Shown: positions 53,591 through 62,994 of the stretch, one piece after another
How the letters are laid out: every line of letters starts with the position of its first letter
Position numbering within the stretch: the first letter of the stretch is position 1
Source: Aerococcus loyolae
Lineage (GTDB): Bacteria > Bacillota > Bacilli > Lactobacillales > Aerococcaceae
Direction: 5' to 3'
Length of the DNA: 64,000 nt
Assembly: GCF_002871915.2 (NCBI RefSeq)
Contig: NZ_CP126958.1
Coordinates: 806,001 to 870,000 of the forward strand
Made by a program: the position numbers and the translations under genes
The notes under the pieces: generated by a model
The model's input: the letters and a program-made list of their open reading frames with translations, nothing else
The model's database searches: none
What the model was told of the DNA's origin: nothing

Positions 53591-54796
53591 TTGAGCAAAA
53601 CGACCGACAAGCAGGAAAAAACTTTAAAACAAGCCAGTCAAGAATTACTTAATGAGAAGAAAATATTGGGCTCTATTTTATATACTGAGTTAAGTGATAA
53701 AATTGCTCAACCCTATTCTTTGAATGATGAACAAATGGATCAGCTCATTGAAAAATTTGAAGACGGTGGCGTAGCCGTTGTTGATGAAGATGGAGGCCCA
53801 ACCAATCGTCAGCTACAAAATGAAGCGCTTAAGATGCAAGAAGACGATGAAGAATCTGAAAAAGATATTGATCAAATCTTAGATGAAGAAGAAAAAAATA
53901 AGAAGAAAGATAAAAAAGACAAAAAAGACACTAATAAGTCGACTTCTTCAACGAGTTCAAAGGTAAAAACTAACGATCCTGTACGTATGTATCTTAAAGA
54001 AATTGGACGAGTAGACTTACTGACAGCTGATGAAGAGGTTGCCCTTGCCAAAAGAATTGAGGCCGGAGATCCAGTAGCCAAGCAAGAGCTGGCCGAAGCC
54101 AATCTCCGTTTAGTCGTGTCGATTGCTAAACGCTATGTCGGTAGAGGAATGTCATTTTTAGACCTGATCCAAGAAGGAAATATGGGCTTAATGAAAGCAG
54201 TGGAAAAATTTGATTATACCAAGGGCTTCAAATTTTCTACTTATGCCACTTGGTGGATTCGTCAAGCGATTACCCGTTCGATCGCTGACCAAGCCCGTAC
54301 CATTCGTATACCGGTACATATGGTGGAGACTATTAATAAATTAGTCCGCATCCAACGGCAATTACTCCAAGAGCTTGGTCGCGAACCCACGCCAGAAGAA
54401 ATTGGTGCGGAAATGGACCTACCTACTGAAAAAGTGAGAAATATTATGAAAATCTCACAAGAACCAGTTTCCTTGGAAACCCCTATTGGTGAAGAAGATG
54501 ATTCCCATCTTGGCGATTTTATTGAAGACAATGATGCCATGCAGCCAGATGAATATACCAATCAAGAATTGTTAAAAGAACAGCTCAATGAAGTCTTGGA
54601 TACTTTAACTGATCGGGAAGAAAATGTTTTACGTCTCCGTTTCGGTTTAGAAGATGGTCAAACCAAAACTTTAGAGCAAGTTGGACAACAATTTGGGGTG
54701 ACTCGTGAAAGAATACGGCAAATTGAAGCCAAGGCTCTACGTAAACTACGCCACCCCAGCCGTCTCAAGCAATTAAAAGATTTTCTAGAAGACTAA
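53591..54796 (+). CDS. rpoD: Primary RNA polymerase sigma factor
   Basis: This is the housekeeping sigma-70 factor. The 401-residue protein has a short N-terminal region, an acidic and lysine-rich linker near residues 85-115 ([15 protein letters not shown]), region 2 with RFDYTKG-like [22 protein letters not shown] (regions 2.3-2.4), region 3, and region 4.2 with [19 protein letters not shown]. The start is TTG immediately after the dnaG stop, with AGGAGAG ahead, so the two are coupled. Confidence 0.97.
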   Translation: MSKTTDKQEKTLKQASQELLNEKKILGSILYTELSDKIAQPYSLNDEQMDQLIEKFEDGGVAVVDEDGGPTNRQLQNEALKMQEDDEESEKDIDQILDEEEKNKKKDKKDKKDTNKSTSSTSSKVKTNDPVRMYLKEIGRVDLLTADEEVALAKRIEAGDPVAKQELAEANLRLVVSIAKRYVGRGMSFLDLIQEGNMGLMKAVEKFDYTKGFKFSTYATWWIRQAITRSIADQARTIRIPVHMVETINKLVRIQRQLLQELGREPTPEEIGAEMDLPTEKVRNIMKISQEPVSLETPIGEEDDSHLGDFIEDNDAMQPDEYTNQELLKEQLNEVLDTLTDREENVLRLRFGLEDGQTKTLEQVGQQFGVTRERIRQIEAKALRKLRHPSRLKQLKDFLED

Positions 54797-54818
54797 ACTC
54801 ATCTCAGATAACAGTAAC

Positions 54819-54867
54819 GGCATTCAAACGTTGGATCGATCGCCAATGCTTGAATGCCTTTATTTTA
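54819..54867 (+). terminator. Terminator after rpoD
   Basis: GGCATTCAA and CGTTGG (54819-54834) pair with CCAATG and TTGAATGCC (54843-54858), followed by TTTATTTT. Confidence 0.85.
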
Positions 54868-54979
54868 CCCTTCGTTTTTATAGATCACTATTGAAAGAAA
54901 AATGATCACTGTTGAATCCCATTATTAATCATGCTATCTTTAGATCAATTAGTTCATTCTAGAAGGAAGAGATGTCTTA

Positions 54980-56344
54980 GTGAAAGTAGTAAAATTTGGT
55001 GGTAGCTCCCTAGCTAATGATACGCAAATAAAAAAAGTGAAGAATATCATTGCCAGTGATAAGGACCGTAAAATCATTATTGTTTCTGCACCTGGAAAGC
55101 GTTTTGATGGGGATATAAAAGTTACCGATTTATTAATTGAGTTAGCCTCACAGACACTAAATGGCAGCGTGGATACCTCCCAAACCTATAAGGAGATCGT
55201 TGAAAGGTATCGCGATATGGCAGAAGCCTTAGAAATACAAGAACCAGTCATTGATGAAATCAAAAAATCTTTAAATGACATCCTCAATATGGATAAAAGA
55301 CAACCGGATTACTTTATCGATGCCCTCAAAGCAAGTGGAGAAGATAATAACGCTAAATTAATTGCGGCCTATTTCAGAACTTGTGGCTTGAAGGCGAGTT
55401 ACATTAATCCTGGTGAAGCAGGTTTGATTCTTAGTGATGAACCCGGCAATGCTAAGGTATTAGCTGAATCCTATCTCAATTTAGCAAAATTAAAAGAACG
55501 TGATGAAATCTTAGTTTTTCCTGGCTTTTTTGGTTATACCAAAGATGGCAAGTTAGTCACTTTTTCACGTGGTGGTAGCGACATTACCGGAGCTATCGTT
55601 GCCAATGGGGTAGGGGCATCTATGTATGAGAATTTTACCGATGTTGATAGCATCTTTGTGGCTAGTCCCGCCCATGTTCACAATCCTGTTGGAATCAGTA
55701 ATTTAACCTATCGAGAAATGCGTGAACTTTCCTACGCAGGCTTTACTGTGGTCCATGACGAGGCTTTGTATCCTGCTTTTGCAGAAAACATTCCCGTCGT
55801 AGTCAAAAATACCAATAATCCTGAAGCCCCTGGGACAATGATTACGGAGAAGAAGATGACTGAAAATAAATGGCCAATTGCTGGTATCGCTAGCCATGGT
55901 GGATTTGCTTCTGTTTATATTACAAAATATATGATGAATCGAGAAGTAGGATTCATGCGTCGCGTGTTGAGCGTCTTTGAAGAATACGAATGTAGTGTAG
56001 AGCATGTGGTATCAGGGATCGATGATATTGATGTTATCTTTAAAGAAGATCAACTTTCCGCAAAAGAATTAGATGAACTGCTTTTAGCGATTCAAACACG
56101 CACAGCCGCTGACAAGGTCGAAAAAAGAGAAAATCTTTGCCTGTTGATGATCGTTGGTGAGGCAATGCAATCAAGTATTGGGATTACCGCCCGGGCGACT
56201 AAGGCTCTCAGTCAAGCCAACATTAATTTAGAAATGATTAACCAGGGGTCTAGCGAAAATAGTGTGATGTTTGGTATCAAGGAAAATAAAGAAGCAGAAG
56301 CTGTACGGGCAATTTATGATGAGTTTTTTGATGCAAAAGATTAA
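54980..56344 (+). CDS. Aspartate kinase
   Basis: It phosphorylates aspartate, the first step toward lysine, threonine and methionine. The 454-residue protein has the kinase start VKFGGSSLA, the catalytic FSRGGSDITGA near residue 196, NFTDVDSIF, and a C-terminal tandem ACT region (about residues 300-454, with LLMIVGEAM and ISGI-like NQGSSENSVMFGI) that binds inhibitory amino acids. The start is GTG behind AGAAGGAAGAG. Which end product inhibits it cannot be told. It is probably monocistronic, and no lysine riboswitch was seen. Confidence 0.92.
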   Translation: MKVVKFGGSSLANDTQIKKVKNIIASDKDRKIIIVSAPGKRFDGDIKVTDLLIELASQTLNGSVDTSQTYKEIVERYRDMAEALEIQEPVIDEIKKSLNDILNMDKRQPDYFIDALKASGEDNNAKLIAAYFRTCGLKASYINPGEAGLILSDEPGNAKVLAESYLNLAKLKERDEILVFPGFFGYTKDGKLVTFSRGGSDITGAIVANGVGASMYENFTDVDSIFVASPAHVHNPVGISNLTYREMRELSYAGFTVVHDEALYPAFAENIPVVVKNTNNPEAPGTMITEKKMTENKWPIAGIASHGGFASVYITKYMMNREVGFMRRVLSVFEEYECSVEHVVSGIDDIDVIFKEDQLSAKELDELLLAIQTRTAADKVEKRENLCLLMIVGEAMQSSIGITARATKALSQANINLEMINQGSSENSVMFGIKENKEAEAVRAIYDEFFDAKD

Positions 56345-56481
56345 TCCACTTGTTAGGTTTAAAAATAAACAGAGAAGCCACTAAAGAAGTCGAATTTCTT
56401 TTGACTAAAAATAATTTTATGGATTGATTTATCACTTATTTTAAAAAAAGCTTGCTATCTTAGAAGGAATAGGCTAAAGTA

Positions 56482-56542
56482 AGTAACAATAAATGTTACT
56501 AATACTTTGATAAAAAAGATTAGAAATTCTTTAGTCTTTTTT
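56482..56542 (+). promoter_or_regulatory. Possible attenuator in the leader of the orphan ABC ATPase
   Basis: A perfect AGTAACA/TGTTACT hairpin (56482-56500) is followed by an AAAAAAGATTAG/TTAGTCTTTTTT hairpin (56512-56542) whose 3' arm is a U-run. The second lies 31 bases before the ATPase start and could act as a leader terminator or end a short upstream transcript. No T-box or known riboswitch sequence is visible. Confidence 0.4.
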
Positions 56543-56573
56543 ATTGGCCTAACTTATGAAAGGGGTTACTCAC

Positions 56574-57308
56574 ATGGCTCAAGCAAAAGTAGTGATTCAA
56601 AACTTAAAGAAGAGTTTTGATGATAATGAAGTTCTCAAAGATATCAACTTAGAAATCAGCGAAGGTGAAGTGGTCTGCATCATCGGTCCTTCGGGTTCAG
56701 GGAAATCTACTTTATTGCGATGCATTAATCGTCTAGAGACGATTGATGGGGGTAGTGTGGTAGTCGATGGTATTGATATGTCTGATGAAAGTATCGATAT
56801 CGACAAGGCGCGTGAAAATATCGGAATGGTTTTCCAACAATTTAACCTATTTCCACATATGACTGTTAAAGAAAATATTACTTTAGCGCCCCTCCAATTA
56901 AATAAATTAAGTCAAGAAGAAGCTGACAAAAAAGCCCTTGAATTATTAGATAGTGTCGGCCTCAAAGAAAAGGCAGACGCCTATCCTAATTCCTTATCTG
57001 GTGGTCAAAAACAACGGGTAGCCATTGCTCGGGCTTTGGCTATGGGCCCTGACTTAATGTTATTTGACGAACCGACATCAGCCTTGGACCCAGAAATGGT
57101 TGGCGATGTGCTAGAAGTTATGAAAGATCTTGCTAGACAAGGGATGACCATGGTGATTGTGACCCATGAAATGGGCTTTGCTAAAGAAGTTTCTGACCGT
57201 ACCTTGTTTATGGATGGCGGTTACATTGTCGAGTCAGGTAAACCAGAAGACCTATTCAATCATCCCAAACATCAACGGACCCAAGATTTCTTACAGAAAG
57301 TACTTTAA
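56574..57308 (+). CDS. Amino-acid-type ABC transporter ATP-binding protein, without permease nearby
   Basis: The 244-residue GlnQ-class ATPase has Walker [10 protein letters not shown] near residue 36, Q-loop [10 protein letters not shown], signature [15 protein letters not shown] near residue 137, Walker [15 protein letters not shown] and the switch histidine in VIVTHEMGF. The ATG at 56574 follows AAAGGGG; the ATG at 56556 is less likely. No permease or binding protein gene lies on either side. It may serve a fused binding protein-permease coded elsewhere, or share one in trans. Confidence 0.88.
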   Translation: MAQAKVVIQNLKKSFDDNEVLKDINLEISEGEVVCIIGPSGSGKSTLLRCINRLETIDGGSVVVDGIDMSDESIDIDKARENIGMVFQQFNLFPHMTVKENITLAPLQLNKLSQEEADKKALELLDSVGLKEKADAYPNSLSGGQKQRVAIARALAMGPDLMLFDEPTSALDPEMVGDVLEVMKDLARQGMTMVIVTHEMGFAKEVSDRTLFMDGGYIVESGKPEDLFNHPKHQRTQDFLQKVL

Positions 57309-57400
57309 TTATTAAAATATAGGATAGAAGTCAAAAAACAACTGACCCTGAGGTTAGCATGAACTATTGGAGTCACTTAGACAAGAAGATTTTTATTCAG

Positions 57401-57439
57401 AAGAGAGGCTGAGTCATTACTCCGGCCTCTCTTTTATTT
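57401..57439 (+). terminator. Terminator after the orphan ABC ATPase
   Basis: AAGAGAGGCTGAG (57401-57413) pairs with CTCCGGCCTCTCTT, followed by T residues. It is of the AGAGGCTG family. Confidence 0.85.
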
Positions 57440-57577
57440 TACGGATGAGGCTAGTAATTCCTGCTTTTCAAGAGATGGTAAAAAAATTATAATTAAACAG
57501 GAAAAGATTATAATTCTGATTAATGAATGGTACAATATTACTACTATTGATTTACGACTTGGAAAGGATGGAGCAAA

Positions 57578-58516
57578 TTGCGCCAATTTTTTGAAAATAA
57601 AAAACTTGTGGTTGTGCTATTGAGTGTTATTAGCTCGCTTAGCCTGATTGCTTTTTCCACCTTTGGACAGGAAAGTTTACCCCAACCCATGACCTGGGTG
57701 AATGACTTTACTGCAATGGTAGCTCGCCTGATATCGACCCCAACAAATTCCATCATGCAATTTGGCGATTCTGTGACAAATTTACAGAACACCTATCAGG
57801 AAAATCAGCAATTAAAAAAACAACTGTCCACTTTACAGAGCTTAGAAGCTCAAAATACGATTTTAAAAGAAGAAAATAAGCAAATGACCAATCTTTTAAA
57901 ATTGAAACCGACCCTGGTTGGGAAGACAGTAATTGCAGCTTCAGTCATATCTAGAGCTCCTGAGAATTGGTTAGATAAGTTGACTATTGATGTAGGTTCT
58001 AACAACGGGGTGAAGGAGAATATGTCGGTCATGACTGACTCCGGCCTCATTGGCCGGGTTTCCGAAGTTGGTCCCACAAGTGCAAAAGTGAGCTTAGTCA
58101 CTTCAGACCAAGAAGATGCGGTGGAAATTGCTGCTGGTGTCCAATCGGATGATGGGATATTTTATGGGGTGATTGACCAATACGATTCAAGTCATAACCG
58201 CTTAATTGTCAATCAAATTCCTAAGGAAGCTAAAATAAAAGAGGGAAATCTGGTAACCACAAGTGGTCTGGGAGGCGTTTCTCCAGAAGGTTTGATCATT
58301 GGAAAAGTGGCTAAAATGGAAGATGATGAATTCGCCTTAGCTAAACGTGTTTATGTCGAGCCAGCAGCTAATTTCAATGATATCCGTCATGTCTTTGTGA
58401 TTATGTCTCAAAGAAGTGAACCAGATACAGAAAACCCTAATGCGTCTGAAGAAATTCCAGGGGCCAACCACCAAGCTCAAGCCAGCCAAGCTGGGGCAAG
58501 TAATCATGCAAATTAG
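57578..58516 (+). CDS. mreC: Rod shape-determining protein MreC
   Basis: MreC is a membrane-anchored scaffold of the cell elongation machinery. The 312-residue protein has one N-terminal helix (about residues 8-27), a coiled coil near residues 70-105 and the beta-domain with GLIGRVSEVGPTSAKVSLVTS and TSGLGGVSPEGLIIGKV. The start is TTG behind GGATGGAG. A serine- and alanine-rich tail ends it. mreD follows; mreB is not in the window. Such genes also occur in ovoid cocci. Confidence 0.93.
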   Translation: MRQFFENKKLVVVLLSVISSLSLIAFSTFGQESLPQPMTWVNDFTAMVARLISTPTNSIMQFGDSVTNLQNTYQENQQLKKQLSTLQSLEAQNTILKEENKQMTNLLKLKPTLVGKTVIAASVISRAPENWLDKLTIDVGSNNGVKENMSVMTDSGLIGRVSEVGPTSAKVSLVTSDQEDAVEIAAGVQSDDGIFYGVIDQYDSSHNRLIVNQIPKEAKIKEGNLVTTSGLGGVSPEGLIIGKVAKMEDDEFALAKRVYVEPAANFNDIRHVFVIMSQRSEPDTENPNASEEIPGANHQAQASQAGASNHAN

Positions 58517-58530
58517 GAGGAGAGAGTGAT

Positions 58531-59052
58531 ATGTTTGATTATATACGCTATCATTTAACCCTTCCCATTTTCTTAATTTTTGTTTTCTTACTGGATGGCG
58601 CTTTAGTCAATGTCTTACTAGCCAGTGTGGATACCTATGCTTATCAAATTATTCCCAGTCTTTTACTGATTAGCTTAACCCTGATTCCCTTATATTATAA
58701 CCAGCCAAGAACGATTTACTTGATGGCTTTTATTATTGGTTTTCTATATGATTCATACTATAACGGAATTCTAGGGATTAATTTATTTCTGTTCCCAGCA
58801 GTCGTTTACTTATCCTACCAGGTAAAAAATCGCTTTCCCTTGAATTTTTATAGCATCTGGGTATGGGCTGTGATCATGTATCTTTTATATCATAATGTGA
58901 TTTATTGGCTCTATCGAATCTTACGTATTCATGGGGACACTTATCTTAAGTTCTTAGCTAGCTTTTTAGGTCCCTCCCTATTATTTAATAGTTTAGTGAT
59001 TTTCCTGCTTAACCTGATTATTTTTCGCTTAGTAAATTGGGTCAAGGGCTGA
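58531..59052 (+). CDS. mreD: Rod shape-determining protein MreD
   Basis: The 173-residue protein is very hydrophobic with about five membrane helices, as in MreD of the elongation complex. It has the family-like DGALVN and GFLYDSYYNGILGINLFLFP segments. It lies 14 bases after mreC with AGGAGG ahead. Sequence conservation in the family is low, so the assignment rests on topology, size and position. Confidence 0.88.
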   Translation: MFDYIRYHLTLPIFLIFVFLLDGALVNVLLASVDTYAYQIIPSLLLISLTLIPLYYNQPRTIYLMAFIIGFLYDSYYNGILGINLFLFPAVVYLSYQVKNRFPLNFYSIWVWAVIMYLLYHNVIYWLYRILRIHGDTYLKFLASFLGPSLLFNSLVIFLLNLIIFRLVNWVKG

Positions 59053-59119
59053 TCCTTATTGGGTTTTAAAAATAAATAAATCTTGCTAAATACAAATAAT
59101 ATCAGTATAATGAAAATTA

Positions 59120-59367
59120 ATATCATAATGACAGTGAATGGAAGAGGCTAAAACCTTTCTTTTAAAGAGAGTCTGGCTGGTGGAAACAGACAAAGAAACT
59201 TTAGCTACACACCCAGGAGTTAATAGTTTAAAAGGCTATTCGCCTAGCGAGCGTTACATCGCGATGTTACTAACATCATGAGGCAATTATTGTGAGATAG
59301 TTGCGAAAAAAGGTGGAACCACGAAAGCGTCCTTTTCGTTTTGAACGAAGAGGGCGTTTTATTTTTT
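59120..59367 (+). promoter_or_regulatory. T-box riboswitch upstream of amino-acid importer
   Basis: The leader has the T-box signs in order: a stem I distal part AGAGAGTCTGGCTGGTGGAAAC (59167-59188 region, AGAGAG then GCTGGTGGAAA loop), then further hairpins, the tRNA acceptor-binding T-box sequence AGGTGGAACCACG (59311-59323), and a terminator at 59327-59367 ending in TTTTATTTTTT. The stem I helix GGCTAAA/TTTAGCT opens into ACACACCC, where the specifier codon should lie. CAC (His) or ACC/ACA (Thr) are candidates; I cannot settle which. It should allow readthrough when the matching tRNA is uncharged. Confidence 0.88.
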
Positions 59368-59392
59368 ATTAAAAGAAAAGGAGGAGTTTGTC

Positions 59393-60886
59393 ATGATAGC
59401 AGGATTCGACTTGAAAAAGTCTTGGATGGTTATGGTTATTGCTTTAGTTACTATTTTGGGGTTGGTGGCAAACCACCATGTTGAAGCTGAAGAGACAGCT
59501 CCTCAAGAACGGATGGAAGCTGTTGAAGAGGGGCCAAAAAGAGGCGATAAGGTCGTCATTGGCCTAGATGATACCTTTGCACCTATGGGATTCCGTAATG
59601 GGCAAAATGAAATTGTTGGTTTTGACATTGACTTAGCCCAAGCTATTGCTGAGATTTACGGCTGGGAGCTCGACTTTCAGCCGATTGACTGGGCAATGAA
59701 AGAAACCGAATTGAATAGTGGTAATATTGACTTACTTTGGAATGGTGTCGGAATTACCCCTGAAAGAGAAGAACAGATGCTCTTTTCACAGCCTTATTTG
59801 GAAAGTCCTAATATCGTGATTACTAAAAAGGAAAGCCCAATCGAGGGACTTTCCGATTTAGCTGGAAAAACGATATCGACCCAGTCGGGCTCGACGACAG
59901 CTGAAGACATTAAGGATTGGCCCAATCAACTCTACCAAAAACTGGCGCAAAAACCGGTTCTCTATTCCTCTTATAACGAGGTTTTTGCTGATTTAGATTC
60001 CGGTCGTGTTGATGCTGTGGTCACTGATTATACTTATGGTCACTATATTATGGAGGTTCGTGGGGAAGAAAAATATGATTCCTTTGTGGACCCCAGTAAG
60101 GAGCCTGAGCAAATGGCAGTCGCGATGCGAAAATCTGCTAACGGTCTTAAGACAATGATCGACCAAGGGCTTGACCAAGTAAAGGCTAACGGGAAATATG
60201 ATGAAATTGTCGCCAAATGGTTTGGAGAAAACCGTCAAGTGGCTAGTCAGGAGAATATTATTCAAAAAATACTTCCCTCTCTATGGAGTGGTTTTAAATT
60301 AACTCTTGTCTTGTTTGTCTTGGTGCTGGCACTTAGTCTCCCATTAGGTTTTCTTATCGCCATTATGCGCGTCTTTAGCCCTAAACTGATTCAATGGTTA
60401 ATTGAAGGTTATGTTTTCATTATGCGAGGTAGCCCGCTCATGTTACAACTGATGATGGTCTTCTTCGGCTTACCTTATTTAGGAATTAATTTAGATCGCT
60501 TTACCGCTGCCCTTATTGCTTTTGTGATTAATTACGCCGCTTATTTTGCGGAAATTTTCCGGGGTGGGATTACTTCAGTACCCAAAGGCCAATACGAAAG
60601 TATCAAAGTCTTAGGAATTGGTTGGCAAAGGGGCTTTCGTCGCATCATTTTACCCCAAGTGATGAAAATAACCCTACCATCTGTCGGCAATGAAGTGATT
60701 GCCTTAGTCAAGGATACTTCATTAGTCTATGTGATTGGCCTTGGTGAATTGTTGCGGGCTGGCTCGATTGCTGCTAACACCTATGCAACCATTATTCCTT
60801 ATCTGGTCTGTGGGGTGTTCTATTTAATCTTCACCGCCTTTGTGACCCTTGCCTTGCGTAAGATTGAGTATCGGGTGAGCTGGTAG
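59393..60886 (+). CDS. Amino-acid ABC transporter, fused substrate-binding protein and permease
   Basis: The 497-residue protein is a fusion. It starts with a signal-like N-terminus (residues 1-32) with no lipobox, then a binding-protein domain (about residues 50-270, VVIGLDDTFAPMGFRN, IVGFDIDLAQAIAEI, SGSTTAEDIK and YDEIVAKWFG). The permease domain (about residues 290-490) has the EAA loop GQYESIKVLGIGWQRGFRRIILPQVMKITLPSVGN. This is the GlnP-type layout of Gram-positives. The T-box upstream ties it to amino acid supply, and its ATPase follows 27 bases later. Confidence 0.9.
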   Translation: MIAGFDLKKSWMVMVIALVTILGLVANHHVEAEETAPQERMEAVEEGPKRGDKVVIGLDDTFAPMGFRNGQNEIVGFDIDLAQAIAEIYGWELDFQPIDWAMKETELNSGNIDLLWNGVGITPEREEQMLFSQPYLESPNIVITKKESPIEGLSDLAGKTISTQSGSTTAEDIKDWPNQLYQKLAQKPVLYSSYNEVFADLDSGRVDAVVTDYTYGHYIMEVRGEEKYDSFVDPSKEPEQMAVAMRKSANGLKTMIDQGLDQVKANGKYDEIVAKWFGENRQVASQENIIQKILPSLWSGFKLTLVLFVLVLALSLPLGFLIAIMRVFSPKLIQWLIEGYVFIMRGSPLMLQLMMVFFGLPYLGINLDRFTAALIAFVINYAAYFAEIFRGGITSVPKGQYESIKVLGIGWQRGFRRIILPQVMKITLPSVGNEVIALVKDTSLVYVIGLGELLRAGSIAANTYATIIPYLVCGVFYLIFTAFVTLALRKIEYRVSW

Positions 60887-60913
60887 TCCAGTGATGAAAG
60901 AGGAGGGATTTTA

Positions 60914-61585
60914 ATGGCCTTAATAGTTTCTAATTTAAAAAAAGCTTACAACGGTAATATGGTGATTGATCAATTTAACTGCCGGATTGATCCAGGAGAA
61001 ATTGTTATTTTACTGGGCCCATCTGGAACCGGGAAAACGACCTTTATGCGCTTGATCAATAACTTAGAAAAATGTGACCAGGGTAATATTGCTATTGGGG
61101 ACCGGGTTCTCTGCCAGGAGACTTCCCAAGGAGTTCAATACAGTGATAAGACCAGTCAACACCGCTATCAAAATGCGATTGGCATGGTCTTTCAAAATTA
61201 CCAATTGTTCCCTAATTTTACCGTCTTAGACAATGTCTTAGAAGCACCTATCGCTCAAAAGTTAGCGCCCAAGTCAGAACTGCTCGATCAGGCCATGTTT
61301 TTACTAGATAGCGTAGGCCTAAAAGATAAGGCCGATGCCTATCCGTCGACCTTGTCAGGAGGGCAAAAGCAAAGGGTTGCTATTGCTAGAGCCATGATGT
61401 TATCACCGGAGATCATTTGCTTCGACGAACCGACTTCAGCCCTTGACCGCGAGTCCGCTAATCAGGTAGGAAAGCTAGTTCAAGCTATCGCTAAACAAGG
61501 GAAGGGCATTTTAGTGGTTACTCACGATACTCAATTTGGTGAAGATTTTGGTACCCGGATTGTTTCTTCTGAAGAATTTAAATAA
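60914..61585 (+). CDS. Amino-acid ABC transporter ATP-binding protein
   Basis: The 223-residue GlnQ-class ATPase has Walker A GPSGTGKTT near residue 34, Q-loop MVFQNYQLFP, signature [15 protein letters not shown] near residue 145, Walker [15 protein letters not shown] and the histidine in LVVTHDTQF. The C-terminus is shorter than usual by about 20 residues. It forms one operon with the fused permease under the T-box. AGAGGAGGG precedes the ATG. Confidence 0.9.
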   Translation: MALIVSNLKKAYNGNMVIDQFNCRIDPGEIVILLGPSGTGKTTFMRLINNLEKCDQGNIAIGDRVLCQETSQGVQYSDKTSQHRYQNAIGMVFQNYQLFPNFTVLDNVLEAPIAQKLAPKSELLDQAMFLLDSVGLKDKADAYPSTLSGGQKQRVAIARAMMLSPEIICFDEPTSALDRESANQVGKLVQAIAKQGKGILVVTHDTQFGEDFGTRIVSSEEFK

Positions 61586-61623
61586 GCAATCTTAATTACT
61601 TATTGTTATTTTTTGGAAAAGGA

Positions 61624-61653
61624 TTGCCAAGTAATCAAAGATTGTGCTATAGT
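61624..61653 (+). promoter_or_regulatory. Promoter of the car operon
   Basis: TTGCCA (61624-61629) and TATAGT (61648-61653) are 18 bases apart, just before the attenuator. Confidence 0.6.
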
Positions 61654-61667
61654 ATAAAAAATTGAAT

Positions 61668-61777
61668 TTGCCTTTAAACCTGTCCCGTGAGGCAGGCAAG
61701 GAGACTTATATAAAAAAGGGATTAGTCTATACATGACTAGTCTTTTCGTCGAGCCTCCTTGCATAGGAGGCTTTTTT
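61668..61777 (+). promoter_or_regulatory. PyrR-type attenuator before carA
   Basis: The PyrR-binding loop core TCCCGTGAGGC (61683-61693, consensus UCCNGNGAGGY) sits in the hairpin CCTG/CAGG. An antiterminator can form by GCAAGGAG (61696-61703) with CTCCTTGC (61755-61762). The competing terminator AGCCTCC/GGAGGCT with six T residues lies at 61752-61777. With UMP bound, PyrR would hold the binding loop and favour termination. pyrR itself is not in the window. Confidence 0.9.
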
Positions 61778-61872
61778 AATGGAAAAAAGTGGATAAAAAG
61801 GGCTTATTCAGTTCCTAGCGACTAAAAATAGGCGTTAAAAGGCTCCTGTGAGGGCTAACGAAAGGATAAGAA

Positions 61873-62952
61873 ATGACAAAAAAGAGATTAATTTTAGAAG
61901 ATGGTAGTGTCTTTGAAGGGGAAGGCTTTGGTTACGATAAAGAGGTGATTGGTGAGCTAGTCTTTAATACGGGGATGTCCGGCTATCAAGAATCCATCAC
62001 TGACCAATCTTACGCTGGTCAATTATTGACCTTTACTTATCCCCTAATCGGTAATTATGGGATTAATTATGATAACTATGAATCCTTAAATCCTTCATGT
62101 GTTGGTGTCATTGTTCATGAGTGGGCTAGACGCCCCAGTCATTGGAAGTCTCAAATGAACCTTGATACTTTCTTAAAACAGAAAAAAATTCCTGGACTAG
62201 CTGGGATAGATACTCGTTTATTGACCAAGAAAATTCGCAAGCATGGGGTGATGAAGGCTTACTTAACCAGTAGAGATGAACCCTTAAGTGATTTATTAGC
62301 AGTCCTAAGAAATACAGAGCTTGATCAAAAATTGATTCAAAAAGTCTCTACCCAAGCAGCTTATCCTATTCCTGGTCAAGGGTACCGGGTAATCGTGATG
62401 GACTTTGGCTTAAAACACTCGATCTTAGCTGAATTATCCAAGCGCAATTGTCAGGTGACAGTGGTTCCATATGATACCAACTTAGAGGAAATTACCGCCT
62501 TAGCTCCAGATGGGATTGTCTTATCTAATGGACCTGGTGACCCTGATGATCTTCCTGAAGCATTAGATACTATCCGCGAATTAGAGAAGCGTTATCCCTT
62601 ATTTGGAATTTGCATGGGCCATCAACTGTTTTCAAAGGCTAATGGAGCCAAAACTTATAAGATGAAATTTGGTCACCGTGGTTTTAACCATGCCGTTAGG
62701 GAACTTGCGACTGGTCAAATTCATTTTACTAGTCAAAACCATGGTTATGCTGTCAGTCGAGAAGATTTGCCAGCAGACCTAGAAATCACCCATGAAGAGA
62801 TTAATGACCATACTGTCGAAGGGCTTCGTCACAAAAAGTACCCCGCCTTTTCGGTGCAATACCATCCCGATGCTTGCCCTGGACCTCATGATGCTGACTA
62901 TCTATTTGACAGCTTCTTAAAGTTAATCGAAGAAAGTAAACAAACAAAATAA
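61873..62952 (+). CDS. carA: Carbamoyl-phosphate synthase small subunit
   Basis: CarA hydrolyses glutamine and delivers ammonia to CarB for carbamoyl phosphate, used for pyrimidines and arginine. The 359-residue protein has the N-terminal [23 protein letters not shown], a class I amidotransferase domain with the nucleophile in GICMGHQ near residue 240, and histidine and glutamate in [10 protein letters not shown] near the end. The PyrR-type leader points to the pyrimidine pathway. carB follows 42 bases later. Confidence 0.95.
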   Translation: MTKKRLILEDGSVFEGEGFGYDKEVIGELVFNTGMSGYQESITDQSYAGQLLTFTYPLIGNYGINYDNYESLNPSCVGVIVHEWARRPSHWKSQMNLDTFLKQKKIPGLAGIDTRLLTKKIRKHGVMKAYLTSRDEPLSDLLAVLRNTELDQKLIQKVSTQAAYPIPGQGYRVIVMDFGLKHSILAELSKRNCQVTVVPYDTNLEEITALAPDGIVLSNGPGDPDDLPEALDTIRELEKRYPLFGICMGHQLFSKANGAKTYKMKFGHRGFNHAVRELATGQIHFTSQNHGYAVSREDLPADLEITHEEINDHTVEGLRHKKYPAFSVQYHPDACPGPHDADYLFDSFLKLIEESKQTK

Positions 62953-62994
62953 TCTATTTAAATCTAATCAGTGAGTTAGAAAATAGGAGGAAAT

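Noticed and set aside
54868..54979. Lysine riboswitch before aspartate kinase
   Set aside because: Only about 110 bases separate the rpoD terminator from the gene, too short for an L-box, and no core motif is seen.
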